Positions 32,027 through 42,721 of a stretch of DNA of 64,000 nt are shown in pieces. The notes beneath the pieces are model-generated. The model did not search any database. It worked only from the letters and a program-made list of their open reading frames with translations, and was not told where the DNA came from. Where the stretch lies: assembly GCA_949152475.1 (NCBI GenBank), contig OX424564.1:38934165-38998164 (forward strand), in the 5' to 3' direction. Both the position numbers and the translations under genes were made by a program. Origin of the DNA: Terebella lapidaria (lineage: Eukaryota > Annelida > Polychaeta > Terebellida > Terebellidae). How positions within the stretch are numbered: the first letter of the stretch is position 1; every line of letters starts with the position of its first letter.

Positions 32027-34309
32027 TTATTTAAGTCTGCTTCTGACTAAAAGTTCTTTAAGGTTTTGATGCTTCTTGTAAGCTGTTGCTATTTTAATAT
32101 CACCATCAGTATTTTTGTTGAGTTGTTTCATATGCTTTTTAACAATTTGGGCCGAAAGAGCACCTGTTTTTGAGAAGGGTACTATATACACCAGGTCGAA
32201 TTTATTTTTACTTTTGTTCAAAGGGTCATACTTTGTAAATTTTTGAACGTTGAGGCCATGAGGTTCGAAAGTGCCTAGAGTATCAATCCAACAATATTCC
32301 CTTTCAAGTCGCCATTGTTTGTTTAAAAGTTCATCACCAAGATCGGAAACCTGTTCAATTGGTAAAAGAGAAAAACAATCGATGGAAAATTCAGTTTTGC
32401 TGTGAAATTTAGATAGATGACTGTATAATGCATTTTCCTCATTGCAGCTAGTTATTGCAGCACGGTGACGATTGTTTCTGAATTTGAGTGATTTACCGGT
32501 TTCACCTACATATTGTTTTTCGCAAAGCTTACAAGTGTATAGATAAATTATATTTTCTGAGTTGCAATCCAAAGCTGAGTTGATTGAGTAGGTCTGTTCA
32601 AAAACTGATCCCGAGAAATTTTGACAATTTGGAACTAAATGACATGTCTGACATTGTCTAGAATTACAAGGTTTTGAGCCAGACGAGCTGGAAGTGGGCA
32701 ATTGAAAATCAGCACCTAGTCTTTCCTCACTGTTCAAAATTCTCAATGTTTCATTCTTGATTTTGCGAAGCCAACGTTTTGAATAGTTACGTTTCGAAAG
32801 TGCCTTGAATAATATTTGACAAGCTGATTCAACATCATCTGGATATGAGCAAATATGGAAAAATCGAAAAACTTGGGACTTGATTAGTCCTTTATAAGTG
32901 TGTTTTGGATGAAAAGAGAGCTTATGCAACAACTGATGAGTATCCGTTGGCTTGAAGAAAACTTTTGCTTCTAATGTGTTTTCTTTGCTCCTGAACAAAG
33001 TAGTATCCAAAAAATTAACTGAATCAGTACTAATTTCAGCTTTGAAGTTGATTGATGCCCTATGAGAATTGAAAATTTCGAGAAACTGGTGAAATTTGGA
33101 AATGCCATGTGGCCAAATGAGGAAAATGTCATCTAAATACCTATAATAGCAATCTGGTTTGAATGGACACTTTTGTAAAGCTTGCTTTTCAAATTCAGCC
33201 ATATAAATATCTGCATAATGAGGTGCATATTTCTGACCCATGGCTGTGCCTGAAACTTGTAGGAATGTCTTACCGTCAAATTCAAAGTCATTACATTTAA
33301 GTGAAATTTCCAATAATTCTATTATACCTTTGAATAGTTCATTGTTTGCCAAAGTCGGGAATGCATTTTTAATTGCTTGGATACCTTCTTCATGATTTAT
33401 ATTAGTATACATACTTTCAACATCTAAAGTGATTAGTAAAGAATTTGGATCTAGTTCAAGCCCTCTAACTTTATCTAAAAAGTCATACGTGTTTTTTATA
33501 TATGACGGATGCTTATTTGCTTGATCTTTTATATATGAATCAATATACATAGCTACTTTTTCAGATTCACTGCTGCAGTCCGAAACAATTGGGCGCCCTG
33601 GAGGCATTACATTTGGAATTGGCCAGGAGTCTTTGGGTTTATGAATTTTAGGTAGCATATAAAATCTTCTTTGACGAGGGCGTTCTGGTGGTAAAAGAAA
33701 TTGGAATACTTTTTCAGAAAGGCATCCAGAATTGCGTAATCCTTTTAAAATTTTTGTTATTTTTGCTGAATTTTCTAGGTAAAGAGGAGTGTCAATTTCT
33801 CTGTAATGAGCTGGATTGTATAATTGACGAAAGCCTTCATTAATATAATTTTGCCTATCCATAATTACGACTGCACTACCTTTATCTGCTTTTTTAATTA
33901 CCAAGTCTACGTTATTTTGTAAATTCTTTATAGTTTTATATTCCATTTTTGTTAGGTTTTTGGTTTCTGGTTGAATTTTCAAGTTTTCAATTTCCTTAGA
34001 TATTGCCGAAATGCAATCTAAAACGGGCTTGTCAATCATGGAACTCGGTGGAGTCCAGGTAGATTTTGGAGTGAATTTTGATCTATTTGTGAATGAATTT
34101 GGACGGTGAGAAAAATAATTTTGAAGTTTGAGTTTTCTACCCAAATCTTGCACAGCTTGTTTAATTGGATCCAATGTTATTTTGGGTGTGGGAACAAATG
34201 TTAAACCACGATTTAGAAGAGCGATTTGTGTGTCCGAAAGTGTAAATTTGGAAAGGTTTACAACATTATTAGTCGTACTGGAGTTCGGTGGACTCTCAGA
34301 ATGATTTAG
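32027..34309 (-). CDS. PLE ORF2 copy B: RT plus GIY-YIG
   Basis: Same protein as ORF2 of copy A with a few substitutions, for example KAEIST for KPEIST, RFFHICSYP for RFFQICSYP, SIDCF for SIECF, and a C-terminal end DLVYIVPFSKTGALS...SRLK. All RT and GIY-YIG motifs are present. The TTG available in copy A is TTA here, which confirms that this codon is not a needed start. The frame is open back to the ORF1 frameshift site at 34309-34315. Intact. Confidence 0.9.
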   Translation of the reverse strand, partial: LNHSESPPNSSTTNNVVNLSKFTLSDTQIALLNRGLTFVPTPKITLDPIKQAVQDLGRKLKLQNYFSHRPNSFTNRSKFTPKSTWTPPSSMIDKPVLDCISAISKEIENLKIQPETKNLTKMEYKTIKNLQNNVDLVIKKADKGSAVVIMDRQNYINEGFRQLYNPAHYREIDTPLYLENSAKITKILKGLRNSGCLSEKVFQFLLPPERPRQRRFYMLPKIHKPKDSWPIPNVMPPGRPIVSDCSSESEKVAMYIDSYIKDQANKHPSYIKNTYDFLDKVRGLELDPNSLLITLDVESMYTNINHEEGIQAIKNAFPTLANNELFKGIIELLEISLKCNDFEFDGKTFLQVSGTAMGQKYAPHYADIYMAEFEKQALQKCPFKPDCYYRYLDDIFLIWPHGISKFHQFLEIFNSHRASINFKAEISTDSVNFLDTTLFRSKENTLEAKVFFKPTDTHQLLHKLSFHPKHTYKGLIKSQVFRFFHICSYPDDVESACQILFKALSKRNYSKRWLRKIKNETLRILNSEERLGADFQLPTSSSSGSKPCNSRQCQTCHLVPNCQNFSGSVFEQTYSINSALDCNSENIIYLYTCKLCEKQYVGETGKSLKFRNNRHRAAITSCNEENALYSHLSKFHSKTEFSIDCFSLLPIEQVSDLGDELLNKQWRLEREYCWIDTLGTFEPHGLNVQKFTKYDPLNKSKNKFDLVYIVPFSKTGALSAQIVKKHMKQLNKNTDGDIKIATAYKKHQNLKELLVRSRLK

Positions 34310-36015
34310 TTTAAATGACTGAGCCAGAATTTCAACATTTCATTGGCCGTTTGTTCAGTCCAATGAATGTTATCTGTCTGTGTAGAAAACTTGATTGGAT
34401 CCAACTGTTTAACAACTGTGAGATTGCTGAAACGTGAACTCATGTCATCCAAAGCCCTGTTAATCATATCCAAGTTGCGTTTCTCTACAGACGGAAGATT
34501 GTCTGAGTAGTTAATTTTTGGAATGAGAATTTTGGAGTGGGGGAAGATTCGGAAAGCACTGCTGAGCATATTCCTCAGTTCTGGAATTGAAGTAACACTT
34601 GGTTTGGAGCTTCGATTGTTCAGGCCTACACTTAAGATTAAGTTTTGGGGGGCATCAAATGATTTTTTACAGGCCGTGAACATCATTCTTAGATGGTTGA
34701 ACAAAGCTCCAGGATAAGACACAACTTGGATATCACTGACAGGGGATTTGGTGATGCGAGAAAGGTTAGAAGAGCCGAGGATGACAGTGGAGGAGGTTAG
34801 TTTAGGAAGGGCCCAAAGAGTTTTGGGTCCTCTGATAGTGGAAGGAGAGACATGGAAAGTGGTGTTAGGAGAGTTTTTAGGAGAGACAAAGCGAGTGCGT
34901 TTGCCTTTGGGTAGAGAGGAGGGTGAGAGTTCAGGAGAAGAAGGAGAGCGCGGACGCCGTTTGGGCGTGGCACTAAGGCGGTTATCAGGAGAAGAGCGAG
35001 AGAGAGGTGGCCAATCATCAGATGATGATAGACAAGGAGGGTTAGAGAGGGTATCAAGGAGTTGGAAGCGGTTAGAAGTGGACACAGAGGGAGGGGTGTT
35101 ATTTGAAGATGGAGGTGAAGAGCGAGAGGGTTTAGGATTGTTAGTAGGAGAGTTGGCACGTTTTAGGTCCATTAGGAGGCGGCCAAAGAAGTTAGAGCCT
35201 TGACCATGACGGTTAACACCCCAGTGGCTGTCAGGAACTGGATGGACAATGTGACACCCTTCAGGAAGACCCATCAGAGTGTCACGGAACAATTTGCAAG
35301 AATTAAACTTAACTTGAAGAAGTTGACGCATGATTCCATTTTTACTTTTATGCCAGAATGGGGACAGACTAGGAATTTCACTAGCCAAACGTTTGGCCAC
35401 TCCTGCATGGGGAGCCCTGAGGATCCGATTGGCTAGGTGTTGACAGTCATGGTACCGGGCTTTGTGATACTGATAGATGTGCTCAAGGCTAGGGAATCTC
35501 ATACCACGATAGGATATATTACATGGGAAGAAATTACTAAGTGGGTGTTTGTGACCTTTTACCTCGCAAGTCTGAGGTTTTGATTGAGAGTTAGAATTTG
35601 GAATAGGGGAATTTGGAAGAGTAGAGGTTTTGAATTTCTGGATGGTGGAAGCCTGAAGTTTTTTGCCGAAATGAGATTTAGCCTGCTGAATGACGAGAGC
35701 TACCGAATTTGCAATGTCCGAATCTGATAAACCTAAAGAGGAAATGTGGGCCAAAAGGTTTTGAATTGAGCTCTCATAGTGTTCCACCAAATGTTTGGTC
35801 ACGTTTTGTACCCAATTTTGATTAATTTTGGAGATTTTTTGTTTGATTAGGGGACCAGAACAAGCAGGTTTAATGAAGTCATCCAGGTGTTGTTGTTTTT
35901 TACTGAAAGCCCTGGTGACTTGGCCTTGAGACTGCTGGAGCATTAGTGACAGGTGGTGAAAACATTGAAGAAGAGTGTAAAAAGAACGGAAGTGAGGAGG
36001 TTTAGAAAGAGCCAT
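34306..36015 (-). CDS. PLE ORF1 copy B: NADAR and SGNH-like
   Basis: The encoded protein is identical to ORF1 of copy A although several nucleotides differ between them (for example near 34408, 34579, 34777, 35369 and 35423). Start taken at the ATG at 36015. Ends in U UUA AAC UAA like copy A. Intact. Confidence 0.85.
   Translation of the reverse strand: MALSKPPHFRSFYTLLQCFHHLSLMLQQSQGQVTRAFSKKQQHLDDFIKPACSGPLIKQKISKINQNWVQNVTKHLVEHYESSIQNLLAHISSLGLSDSDIANSVALVIQQAKSHFGKKLQASTIQKFKTSTLPNSPIPNSNSQSKPQTCEVKGHKHPLSNFFPCNISYRGMRFPSLEHIYQYHKARYHDCQHLANRILRAPHAGVAKRLASEIPSLSPFWHKSKNGIMRQLLQVKFNSCKLFRDTLMGLPEGCHIVHPVPDSHWGVNRHGQGSNFFGRLLMDLKRANSPTNNPKPSRSSPPSSNNTPPSVSTSNRFQLLDTLSNPPCLSSSDDWPPLSRSSPDNRLSATPKRRPRSPSSPELSPSSLPKGKRTRFVSPKNSPNTTFHVSPSTIRGPKTLWALPKLTSSTVILGSSNLSRITKSPVSDIQVVSYPGALFNHLRMMFTACKKSFDAPQNLILSVGLNNRSSKPSVTSIPELRNMLSSAFRIFPHSKILIPKINYSDNLPSVEKRNLDMINRALDDMSSRFSNLTVVKQLDPIKFSTQTDNIHWTEQTANEMLKFWLSHLN
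34309..34315 (-). promoter_or_regulatory. -1 frameshift heptamer, copy B
   Basis: U UUA AAC directly before the ORF1 stop, with the same downstream stem-loop as in copy A. Confidence 0.65.
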
Positions 36016-36248
36016 GATACGTTTCAGCAATTAATTTTGAAAGTATTAAAACCAGAACGTGTTTGATTTGGATGATAAAACCAAAGGATAAAATTATGAA
36101 AAATAAAAACAATTGTATAAAATGAGAACACAACGTTTGAAGAAACCTGAATGCAAAGATATGGTCAATAATCTGACCAGTATCTAAAACACAACAAAAT
36201 AATACAAAACAATATAAAAGAGGTTACTCACAATGTACTCTGCCTGTT

Positions 36249-36286
36249 GCACGACCGGTTTCGGAGTTGAATCCTTTGTCAAGTGC
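36249..36286 (-). ncRNA. Hammerhead-like fold, copy B
   Basis: Identical in sequence to the copy A motif. Confidence 0.45.
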
Positions 36287-36316
36287 GGAAGTCTAGAGAA
36301 CCTACTGTGGTTGCAG

Positions 36317-36324
36317 TATTTATA
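36317..36324 (-). promoter_or_regulatory. TATA box of PLE copy B
   Basis: TATAAATA on the minus strand. A start about 30 nt downstream would fall at 36294, the position homologous to the 5' terminus of retrocopy A. Confidence 0.5.
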
Positions 36325-36539
36325 GGAAATATTGACTTGTGCCAATGTCAATTTTGTTTGAGTAAATCAATTAACAGTTTACAAATGGTTGAGCAAATCA
36401 ATTAGCAGTTTCCAGAACAGTTTGCCAAGAAGAGTGACATATGTTGAGTATAGATAATTAACAGTTAGTGAATTTAATTGTTTCTTATATGCGTATCTGA
36501 CACTGAGTAAAACAATTAGCAGTTAGTTGATTGATAAAC

Positions 36540-38345
36540 TGTCTCTGTGTACGTGTGCTGTACTGTCTCTGTGTACGTGTGTTGTACTGTATCTGTGTAC
36601 GTGTGTTGTACTGTCTCTGTGTACGTGTGCTGTACTGTCTCTGTGTACGTGTGTTGTACTGTATCTGTGTACGTGTGTTGTACTGTCTCTGTGTACGTGT
36701 GCTGTACTGTCTCTGTGTACGTGTGTTGTACTGTCTCTGTGTACGTGTGTTGTACTGTATCTGTGTACGTGTGTTGTACTGTCTCTGTATAGGTGTGTTG
36801 TACTGTCTCTGTGTACGTGTGTTGTACTGTATCTGTGTACGTGTGTTGTACTGTCTCTGTGTAGGTGTGCTGTACTGTATCTGTGTACATGTGCTGTACT
36901 GTCTCTGTGTATGTGTGTTGTACTGTTTCTGTGTACGTGTGTTGTACTGTCTCTGTGTACGTGTGTTGTACTGTATCTGTGTACGTGTGTTGTACTGTCT
37001 CTGTGTACGTGTGTTGTACTGTCTCTGTGTACATGTGCTGTACTGTCTCTGTGTACGTGTGTTGTACTGTCTCTGTGTACGTGTGTTGTACTGTATCTGC
37101 GTATGTGTGTTGTACTGTCTCTGTGTACGTGTGCTGTACTGTCTCTGTGTACATGTGCTGTACTGTCTCTGTGTACGTGTGTTGTACTGTCTCTGTGTAC
37201 GTGTGTTGTACTGTCTCTGTGTACGTGTGTTGTACTGTATCTGCGTATGTGTGTTGTACTGTCTCTGTGTACGTGTGTTGTACTGTATCTGTGTACGTGT
37301 GTTGTACTGTCTCTGTGTAGGTGTGCTGTACTGTCTCTGTGTACATGTGCTGTACTGTCTCTGTGTACGTGTGCTGTACTGTCTCTGTGTACGTGTGCTG
37401 TACTGTCTCTGTGTACGTGTGTTGTACTGTATCTGTGTACGTGTGTTGTACTGTCTCTGTGTACGTGTGCTGTACTGTCTCTGTGTACGTGTGTTGTACT
37501 GTCTCTGTGTACGTGTGTTGTACTGTATCTGTGTACGTGTGTTGTACTGTATCTGTGTACATGTGTTGTACTGTCTCTGTGTATGTGTGTTGTACTGTTT
37601 CTGTGTACGTGTGTTGTACTGTCTCTGTGTACGTGTGTTGTACTGTATCTGTGTACGTGTGTTGTACTGTCTCTCTGTACGTGTGTTGTACTGTCTCTGT
37701 GTACGTGTGTTTTACTGTATCTGTGTATGTGTGTTATACTGTCTCTGTGTATGTGTGTTGTACTGTCTCTGTGTACGTGTGCTGTACTGTCTCTGTGTAC
37801 GTGTGTTGTACTGTATCTGTGTACGTGTGCTGTACTGTCTCTGTGTACGTGTGTTGTACTGTCTCTGTGTACGTGTGCTGTACTGTCTCTGTGTAGGTGT
37901 GTTGTACTGTCTCTGTGTACGTGTGCTGTACTGTATCTGTGTACGTGTGTTGTACTGTATCTGTGTATGTGTGTTGTACTGTATCTGTGTATGTGTGTTA
38001 TACTGTCTCTGTGTATGTGTGTTGTACTGTATCTGTGTACGTGTGTTGTACTGTCTCTGTGTACGTGTGCTGTACTGTCTCTGTGTACGTGTGTTGTACT
38101 GTCTCTGTGTACGTGTGTTGTACTGTATCTGTGTACGTGTGTTGTACTGTCTCTGTATAGGTGTGTTGTACTGTATCTGTGTACGTGTGTTGTACTGTAT
38201 CTGTGTACGTGTGTTGTACTGTCTCTGTGTACGTGTGTTGTACTGTCTCTGTGTACGTGTGTTGTACTGTCTCTGTGTACATGTGCTGTACTGTCTCTGT
38301 GTACGTGTGTTGTACTGTATCTGTGTACGTGTGTTGTACTGTATC
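36540..38345. repeat. 24-bp satellite, block 3 (about 75 units)
   Basis: A copy of the end of block 2 (30113-31918) at a constant offset of 6427 bp, including the order of rare unit variants. At its left edge GATAAAC of the PLE upstream segment joins TGTCTCTG of the repeat. It occupies the place of the roughly 300-bp spacer seen between C and D. Confidence 0.95.
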
Positions 38346-38453
38346 TTTTGGAGAGAATAAAAAATGCACTGGCACAAGATAATTGTAAGAGTAACACATA
38401 ACATAAAACAGCAATAAAAATTCAATGAGCGACATTGAACAAATTTTGTTGGA

Positions 38454-40736
38454 TTATTTAAGTCTGCTTCTGACTAAAAGTTCTTTAAGGTTTTGATGCT
38501 TCTTGTAAGCTGTTGCTATTTTAATATCACCATCAGTATTTTTGTTGAGTTGTTTCATATGCTTTTTAACAATTTGGGCCGAAAGAGCACCTGTTTTTGA
38601 GAAGGGTACTATATACACCAGGTCGAATTTATTTTTACTTTTGTTCAAAGGGTCATACTTTGTAAATTTTTGAACGTTGAGGCCATGAGGTTCGAAAGTG
38701 CCTAGAGTATCAATCCAACAATATTCCCTTTCAAGTCGCCATTGTTTGTTTAAAAGTTCATCACCAAGATCGGAAACCTGTTCAATTGGTAAAAGAGAAA
38801 AACAATCGATGGAAAATTCAGTTTTGCTGTGAAATTTAGATAGATGACTGTATAATGCATTTTCCTCATTGCAGCTAGTTATTGCAGCACGGTGACGATT
38901 GTTTCTGAATTTGAGTGATTTACCGGTTTCACCTACATATTGTTTTTCGCAAAGCTTACAAGTGTATAGATAAATTATATTTTCTGAGTTGCAATCCAAA
39001 GCTGAGTTGATTGAGTAGGTCTGTTCAAAAACTGATCCCGAGAAATTTTGACAATTTGGAACTAAATGACATGTCTGACATTGTCTAGAATTACAAGGTT
39101 TTGAGCCAGACGAGCTGGAAGTGGGCAATTGAAAATCAGCACCTAGTCTTTCCTCACTGTTCAAAATTCTCAATGTTTCATTCTTGATTTTGCGAAGCCA
39201 ACGTTTTGAATAGTTACGTTTCGAAAGTGCCTTGAATAATATTTGACAAGCTGATTCAACATCATCTGGATATGAGCAAATATGGAAAAATCGAAAAACT
39301 TGGGACTTGATTAGTCCTTTATAAGTGTGTTTTGGATGAAAAGAGAGCTTATGCAACAACTGATGAGTATCCGTTGGCTTGAAGAAAACTTTTGCTTCTA
39401 ATGTGTTTTCTTTGCTCCTGAACAAAGTAGTATCCAAAAAATTAACTGAATCAGTACTAATTTCAGCTTTGAAGTTGATTGATGCCCTATGAGAATTGAA
39501 AATTTCGAGAAACTGGTGAAATTTGGAAATGCCATGTGGCCAAATGAGGAAAATGTCATCTAAATACCTATAATAGCAATCTGGTTTGAATGGACACTTT
39601 TGTAAAGCTTGCTTTTCAAATTCAGCCATATAAATATCTGCATAATGAGGTGCATATTTCTGACCCATGGCTGTGCCTGAAACTTGTAGGAATGTCTTAC
39701 CGTCAAATTCAAAGTCATTACATTTAAGTGAAATTTCCAATAATTCTATTATACCTTTGAATAGTTCATTGTTTGCCAAAGTCGGGAATGCATTTTTAAT
39801 TGCTTGGATACCTTCTTCATGATTTATATTAGTATACATACTTTCAACATCTAAAGTGATTAGTAAAGAATTTGGATCTAGTTCAAGCCCTCTAACTTTA
39901 TCTAAAAAGTCATACGTGTTTTTTATATATGACGGATGCTTATTTGCTTGATCTTTTATATATGAATCAATATACATAGCTACTTTTTCAGATTCACTGC
40001 TGCAGTCCGAAACAATTGGGCGCCCTGGAGGCATTACATTTGGAATTGGCCAGGAGTCTTTGGGTTTATGAATTTTAGGTAGCATATAAAATCTTCTTTG
40101 ACGAGGGCGTTCTGGTGGTAAAAGAAATTGGAATACTTTTTCAGAAAGGCATCCAGAATTGCGTAATCCTTTTAAAATTTTTGTTATTTTTGCTGAATTT
40201 TCTAGGTAAAGAGGAGTGTCAATTTCTCTGTAATGAGCTGGATTGTATAATTGACGAAAGCCTTCATTAATATAATTTTGCCTATCCATAATTACGACTG
40301 CACTACCTTTATCTGCTTTTTTAATTACCAAGTCTACGTTATTTTGTAAATTCTTTATAGTTTTATATTCCATTTTTGTTAGGTTTTTGGTTTCTGGTTG
40401 AATTTTCAAGTTTTCAATTTCCTTAGATATTGCCGAAATGCAATCTAAAACGGGCTTGTCAATCATGGAACTCGGTGGAGTCCAGGTAGATTTTGGAGTG
40501 AATTTTGATCTATTTGTGAATGAATTTGGACGGTGAGAAAAATAATTTTGAAGTTTGAGTTTTCTACCCAAATCTTGCACAGCTTGTTTAATTGGATCCA
40601 ATGTTATTTTGGGTGTGGGAACAAATGTTAAACCACGATTTAGAAGAGCGATTTGTGTGTCCGAAAGTGTAAATTTGGAAAGGTTTACAACATTATTAGT
40701 CGTACTGGAGTTCGGTGGACTCTCAGAATGATTTAG
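38454..40736 (-). CDS. PLE ORF2 copy C: RT plus GIY-YIG
   Basis: Same protein as ORF2 of copy B (DLVYIVPFSKTGALS...SRLK end). All motifs intact; no ATG before the RT; open from the frameshift heptamer at 40736-40742. Confidence 0.9.
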   Translation of the reverse strand, partial: LNHSESPPNSSTTNNVVNLSKFTLSDTQIALLNRGLTFVPTPKITLDPIKQAVQDLGRKLKLQNYFSHRPNSFTNRSKFTPKSTWTPPSSMIDKPVLDCISAISKEIENLKIQPETKNLTKMEYKTIKNLQNNVDLVIKKADKGSAVVIMDRQNYINEGFRQLYNPAHYREIDTPLYLENSAKITKILKGLRNSGCLSEKVFQFLLPPERPRQRRFYMLPKIHKPKDSWPIPNVMPPGRPIVSDCSSESEKVAMYIDSYIKDQANKHPSYIKNTYDFLDKVRGLELDPNSLLITLDVESMYTNINHEEGIQAIKNAFPTLANNELFKGIIELLEISLKCNDFEFDGKTFLQVSGTAMGQKYAPHYADIYMAEFEKQALQKCPFKPDCYYRYLDDIFLIWPHGISKFHQFLEIFNSHRASINFKAEISTDSVNFLDTTLFRSKENTLEAKVFFKPTDTHQLLHKLSFHPKHTYKGLIKSQVFRFFHICSYPDDVESACQILFKALSKRNYSKRWLRKIKNETLRILNSEERLGADFQLPTSSSSGSKPCNSRQCQTCHLVPNCQNFSGSVFEQTYSINSALDCNSENIIYLYTCKLCEKQYVGETGKSLKFRNNRHRAAITSCNEENALYSHLSKFHSKTEFSIDCFSLLPIEQVSDLGDELLNKQWRLEREYCWIDTLGTFEPHGLNVQKFTKYDPLNKSKNKFDLVYIVPFSKTGALSAQIVKKHMKQLNKNTDGDIKIATAYKKHQNLKELLVRSRLK

Positions 40737-42442
40737 TTTAAATGACTGAGCCAGAATTTCAACATTTCATTGGCCGTTTGTTCAGTCCAATGAATGTTAT
40801 CTGTCTGTGTAGAAAACTTGATTGGATCCAACTGTTTAACAACTGTGAGATTGCTGAAACGTGAACTCATGTCATCCAAAGCCCTGTTAATCATATCCAA
40901 GTTGCGTTTCTCTACAGACGGAAGATTGTCTGAGTAGTTAATTTTTGGAATGAGAATTTTGGAGTGGGGGAAGATTCGGAAAGCACTGCTGAGCATATTC
41001 CTCAGTTCTGGAATTGAAGTAACACTTGGTTTGGAGCTTCGATTGTTCAGGCCTACACTTAAGATTAAGTTTTGGGGGGCATCAAATGATTTTTTACAGG
41101 CCGTGAACATCATTCTTAGATGGTTGAACAAAGCTCCAGGATAAGACACAACTTGGATATCACTGACAGGGGATTTGGTGATGCGAGAAAGGTTAGAAGA
41201 GCCGAGGATGACAGTGGAGGAGGTTAGTTTAGGAAGGGCCCAAAGAGTTTTGGGTCCTCTGATAGTGGAAGGAGAGACATGGAAAGTGGTGTTAGGAGAG
41301 TTTTTAGGAGAGACAAAGCGAGTGCGTTTGCCTTTGGGTAGAGAGGAGGGTGAGAGTTCAGGAGAAGAAGGAGAGCGCGGACGCCGTTTGGGCGTGGCAC
41401 TAAGGCGGTTATCAGGAGAAGAGCGAGAGAGAGGTGGCCAATCATCAGATGATGATAGACAAGGAGGGTTAGAGAGGGTATCAAGGAGTTGGAAGCGGTT
41501 AGAAGTGGACACAGAGGGAGGGGTGTTATTTGAAGATGGAGGTGAAGAGCGAGAGGGTTTAGGATTGTTAGTAGGAGAGTTGGCACGTTTTAGGTCCATT
41601 AGGAGGCGGCCAAAGAAGTTAGAGCCTTGACCATGACGGTTAACACCCCAGTGGCTGTCAGGAACTGGATGGACAATGTGACACCCTTCAGGAAGACCCA
41701 TCAGAGTGTCACGGAACAATTTGCAAGAATTAAACTTAACTTGAAGAAGTTGACGCATGATTCCATTTTTACTTTTATGCCAGAATGGGGACAGACTAGG
41801 AATTTCACTAGCCAAACGTTTGGCCACTCCTGCATGGGGAGCCCTGAGGATCCGATTGGCTAGGTGTTGACAGTCATGGTACCGGGCTTTGTGATACTGA
41901 TAGATGTGCTCAAGGCTAGGGAATCTCATACCACGATAGGATATATTACATGGGAAGAAATTACTAAGTGGGTGTTTGTGACCTTTTACCTCGCAAGTCT
42001 GAGGTTTTGATTGAGAGTTAGAATTTGGAATAGGGGAATTTGGAAGAGTAGAGGTTTTGAATTTCTGGATGGTGGAAGCCTGAAGTTTTTTGCCGAAATG
42101 AGATTTAGCCTGCTGAATGACGAGAGCTACCGAATTTGCAATGTCCGAATCTGATAAACCTAAAGAGGAAATGTGGGCCAAAAGGTTTTGAATTGAGCTC
42201 TCATAGTGTTCCACCAAATGTTTGGTCACGTTTTGTACCCAATTTTGATTAATTTTGGAGATTTTTTGTTTGATTAGGGGACCAGAACAAGCAGGTTTAA
42301 TGAAGTCATCCAGGTGTTGTTGTTTTTTACTGAAAGCCCTGGTGACTTGGCCTTGAGACTGCTGGAGCATTAGTGACAGGTGGTGAAAACATTGAAGAAG
42401 AGTGTAAAAAGAACGGAAGTGAGGAGGTTTAGAAAGAGCCAT
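40733..42442 (-). CDS. PLE ORF1 copy C: NADAR and SGNH-like
   Basis: Same 569-aa protein as copies A and B, start ATG at 42442. The frameshift heptamer is at 40736-40742. Confidence 0.85.
   Translation of the reverse strand: MALSKPPHFRSFYTLLQCFHHLSLMLQQSQGQVTRAFSKKQQHLDDFIKPACSGPLIKQKISKINQNWVQNVTKHLVEHYESSIQNLLAHISSLGLSDSDIANSVALVIQQAKSHFGKKLQASTIQKFKTSTLPNSPIPNSNSQSKPQTCEVKGHKHPLSNFFPCNISYRGMRFPSLEHIYQYHKARYHDCQHLANRILRAPHAGVAKRLASEIPSLSPFWHKSKNGIMRQLLQVKFNSCKLFRDTLMGLPEGCHIVHPVPDSHWGVNRHGQGSNFFGRLLMDLKRANSPTNNPKPSRSSPPSSNNTPPSVSTSNRFQLLDTLSNPPCLSSSDDWPPLSRSSPDNRLSATPKRRPRSPSSPELSPSSLPKGKRTRFVSPKNSPNTTFHVSPSTIRGPKTLWALPKLTSSTVILGSSNLSRITKSPVSDIQVVSYPGALFNHLRMMFTACKKSFDAPQNLILSVGLNNRSSKPSVTSIPELRNMLSSAFRIFPHSKILIPKINYSDNLPSVEKRNLDMINRALDDMSSRFSNLTVVKQLDPIKFSTQTDNIHWTEQTANEMLKFWLSHLN
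40736..40742 (-). promoter_or_regulatory. -1 frameshift heptamer, copy C
   Basis: U UUA AAC before UAA, same context as copy A. Confidence 0.65.
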
Positions 42443-42675
42443 GATACGTTTCAGCAATTAATTTTGAAAGTATTAAAACCAGAACGTGTTTGATTTGGAT
42501 GATAAAACCAAAGGATAAAATTATGAAAAATAAAAACAATTGTATAAAATGAGAACACAACGTTTGAAGAAACCTGAATGCAAAGATATGGTCAATAATC
42601 TGACCAGTATCTAAAACACAACAAAATAATACAAAACAATATAAAAGAGGTTACTCACAATGTACTCTGCCTGTT

Positions 42676-42713
42676 GCACGACCGGTTTCGGAGTTGAATC
42701 CTTTGTCAAGTGC
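42676..42713 (-). ncRNA. Hammerhead-like fold, copy C
   Basis: Identical to the copy A motif. Here the upstream copy D is in the same orientation, so a read-through transcript from D would carry this motif and could be cut at it. Confidence 0.45.
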
Positions 42714-42721
42714 GGAAGTCT

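Larger units (their letters stand above)
31920..36539 (-). mobile_element. Penelope-like element copy B, with 5' promoter segment
   Basis: The element body is 31920-36294; 36295-36539 adds 245 bp of upstream sequence that copy A lacks, including a TATA box. The 3' junction with satellite falls at the same unit register as in A. Together with the preceding 1.8 kb of satellite it forms the first half of a 6427-bp tandem duplication (30113-36539 and 36540-42966). Confidence 0.9.
38346..42721 (-). mobile_element. Penelope-like element copy C
   Basis: The second half of the 6427-bp duplication; it looks the same as copy B wherever I compared them. At its 5' side it is followed by the full 542-bp promoter-bearing spacer rather than satellite. 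Confidence 0.9.
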
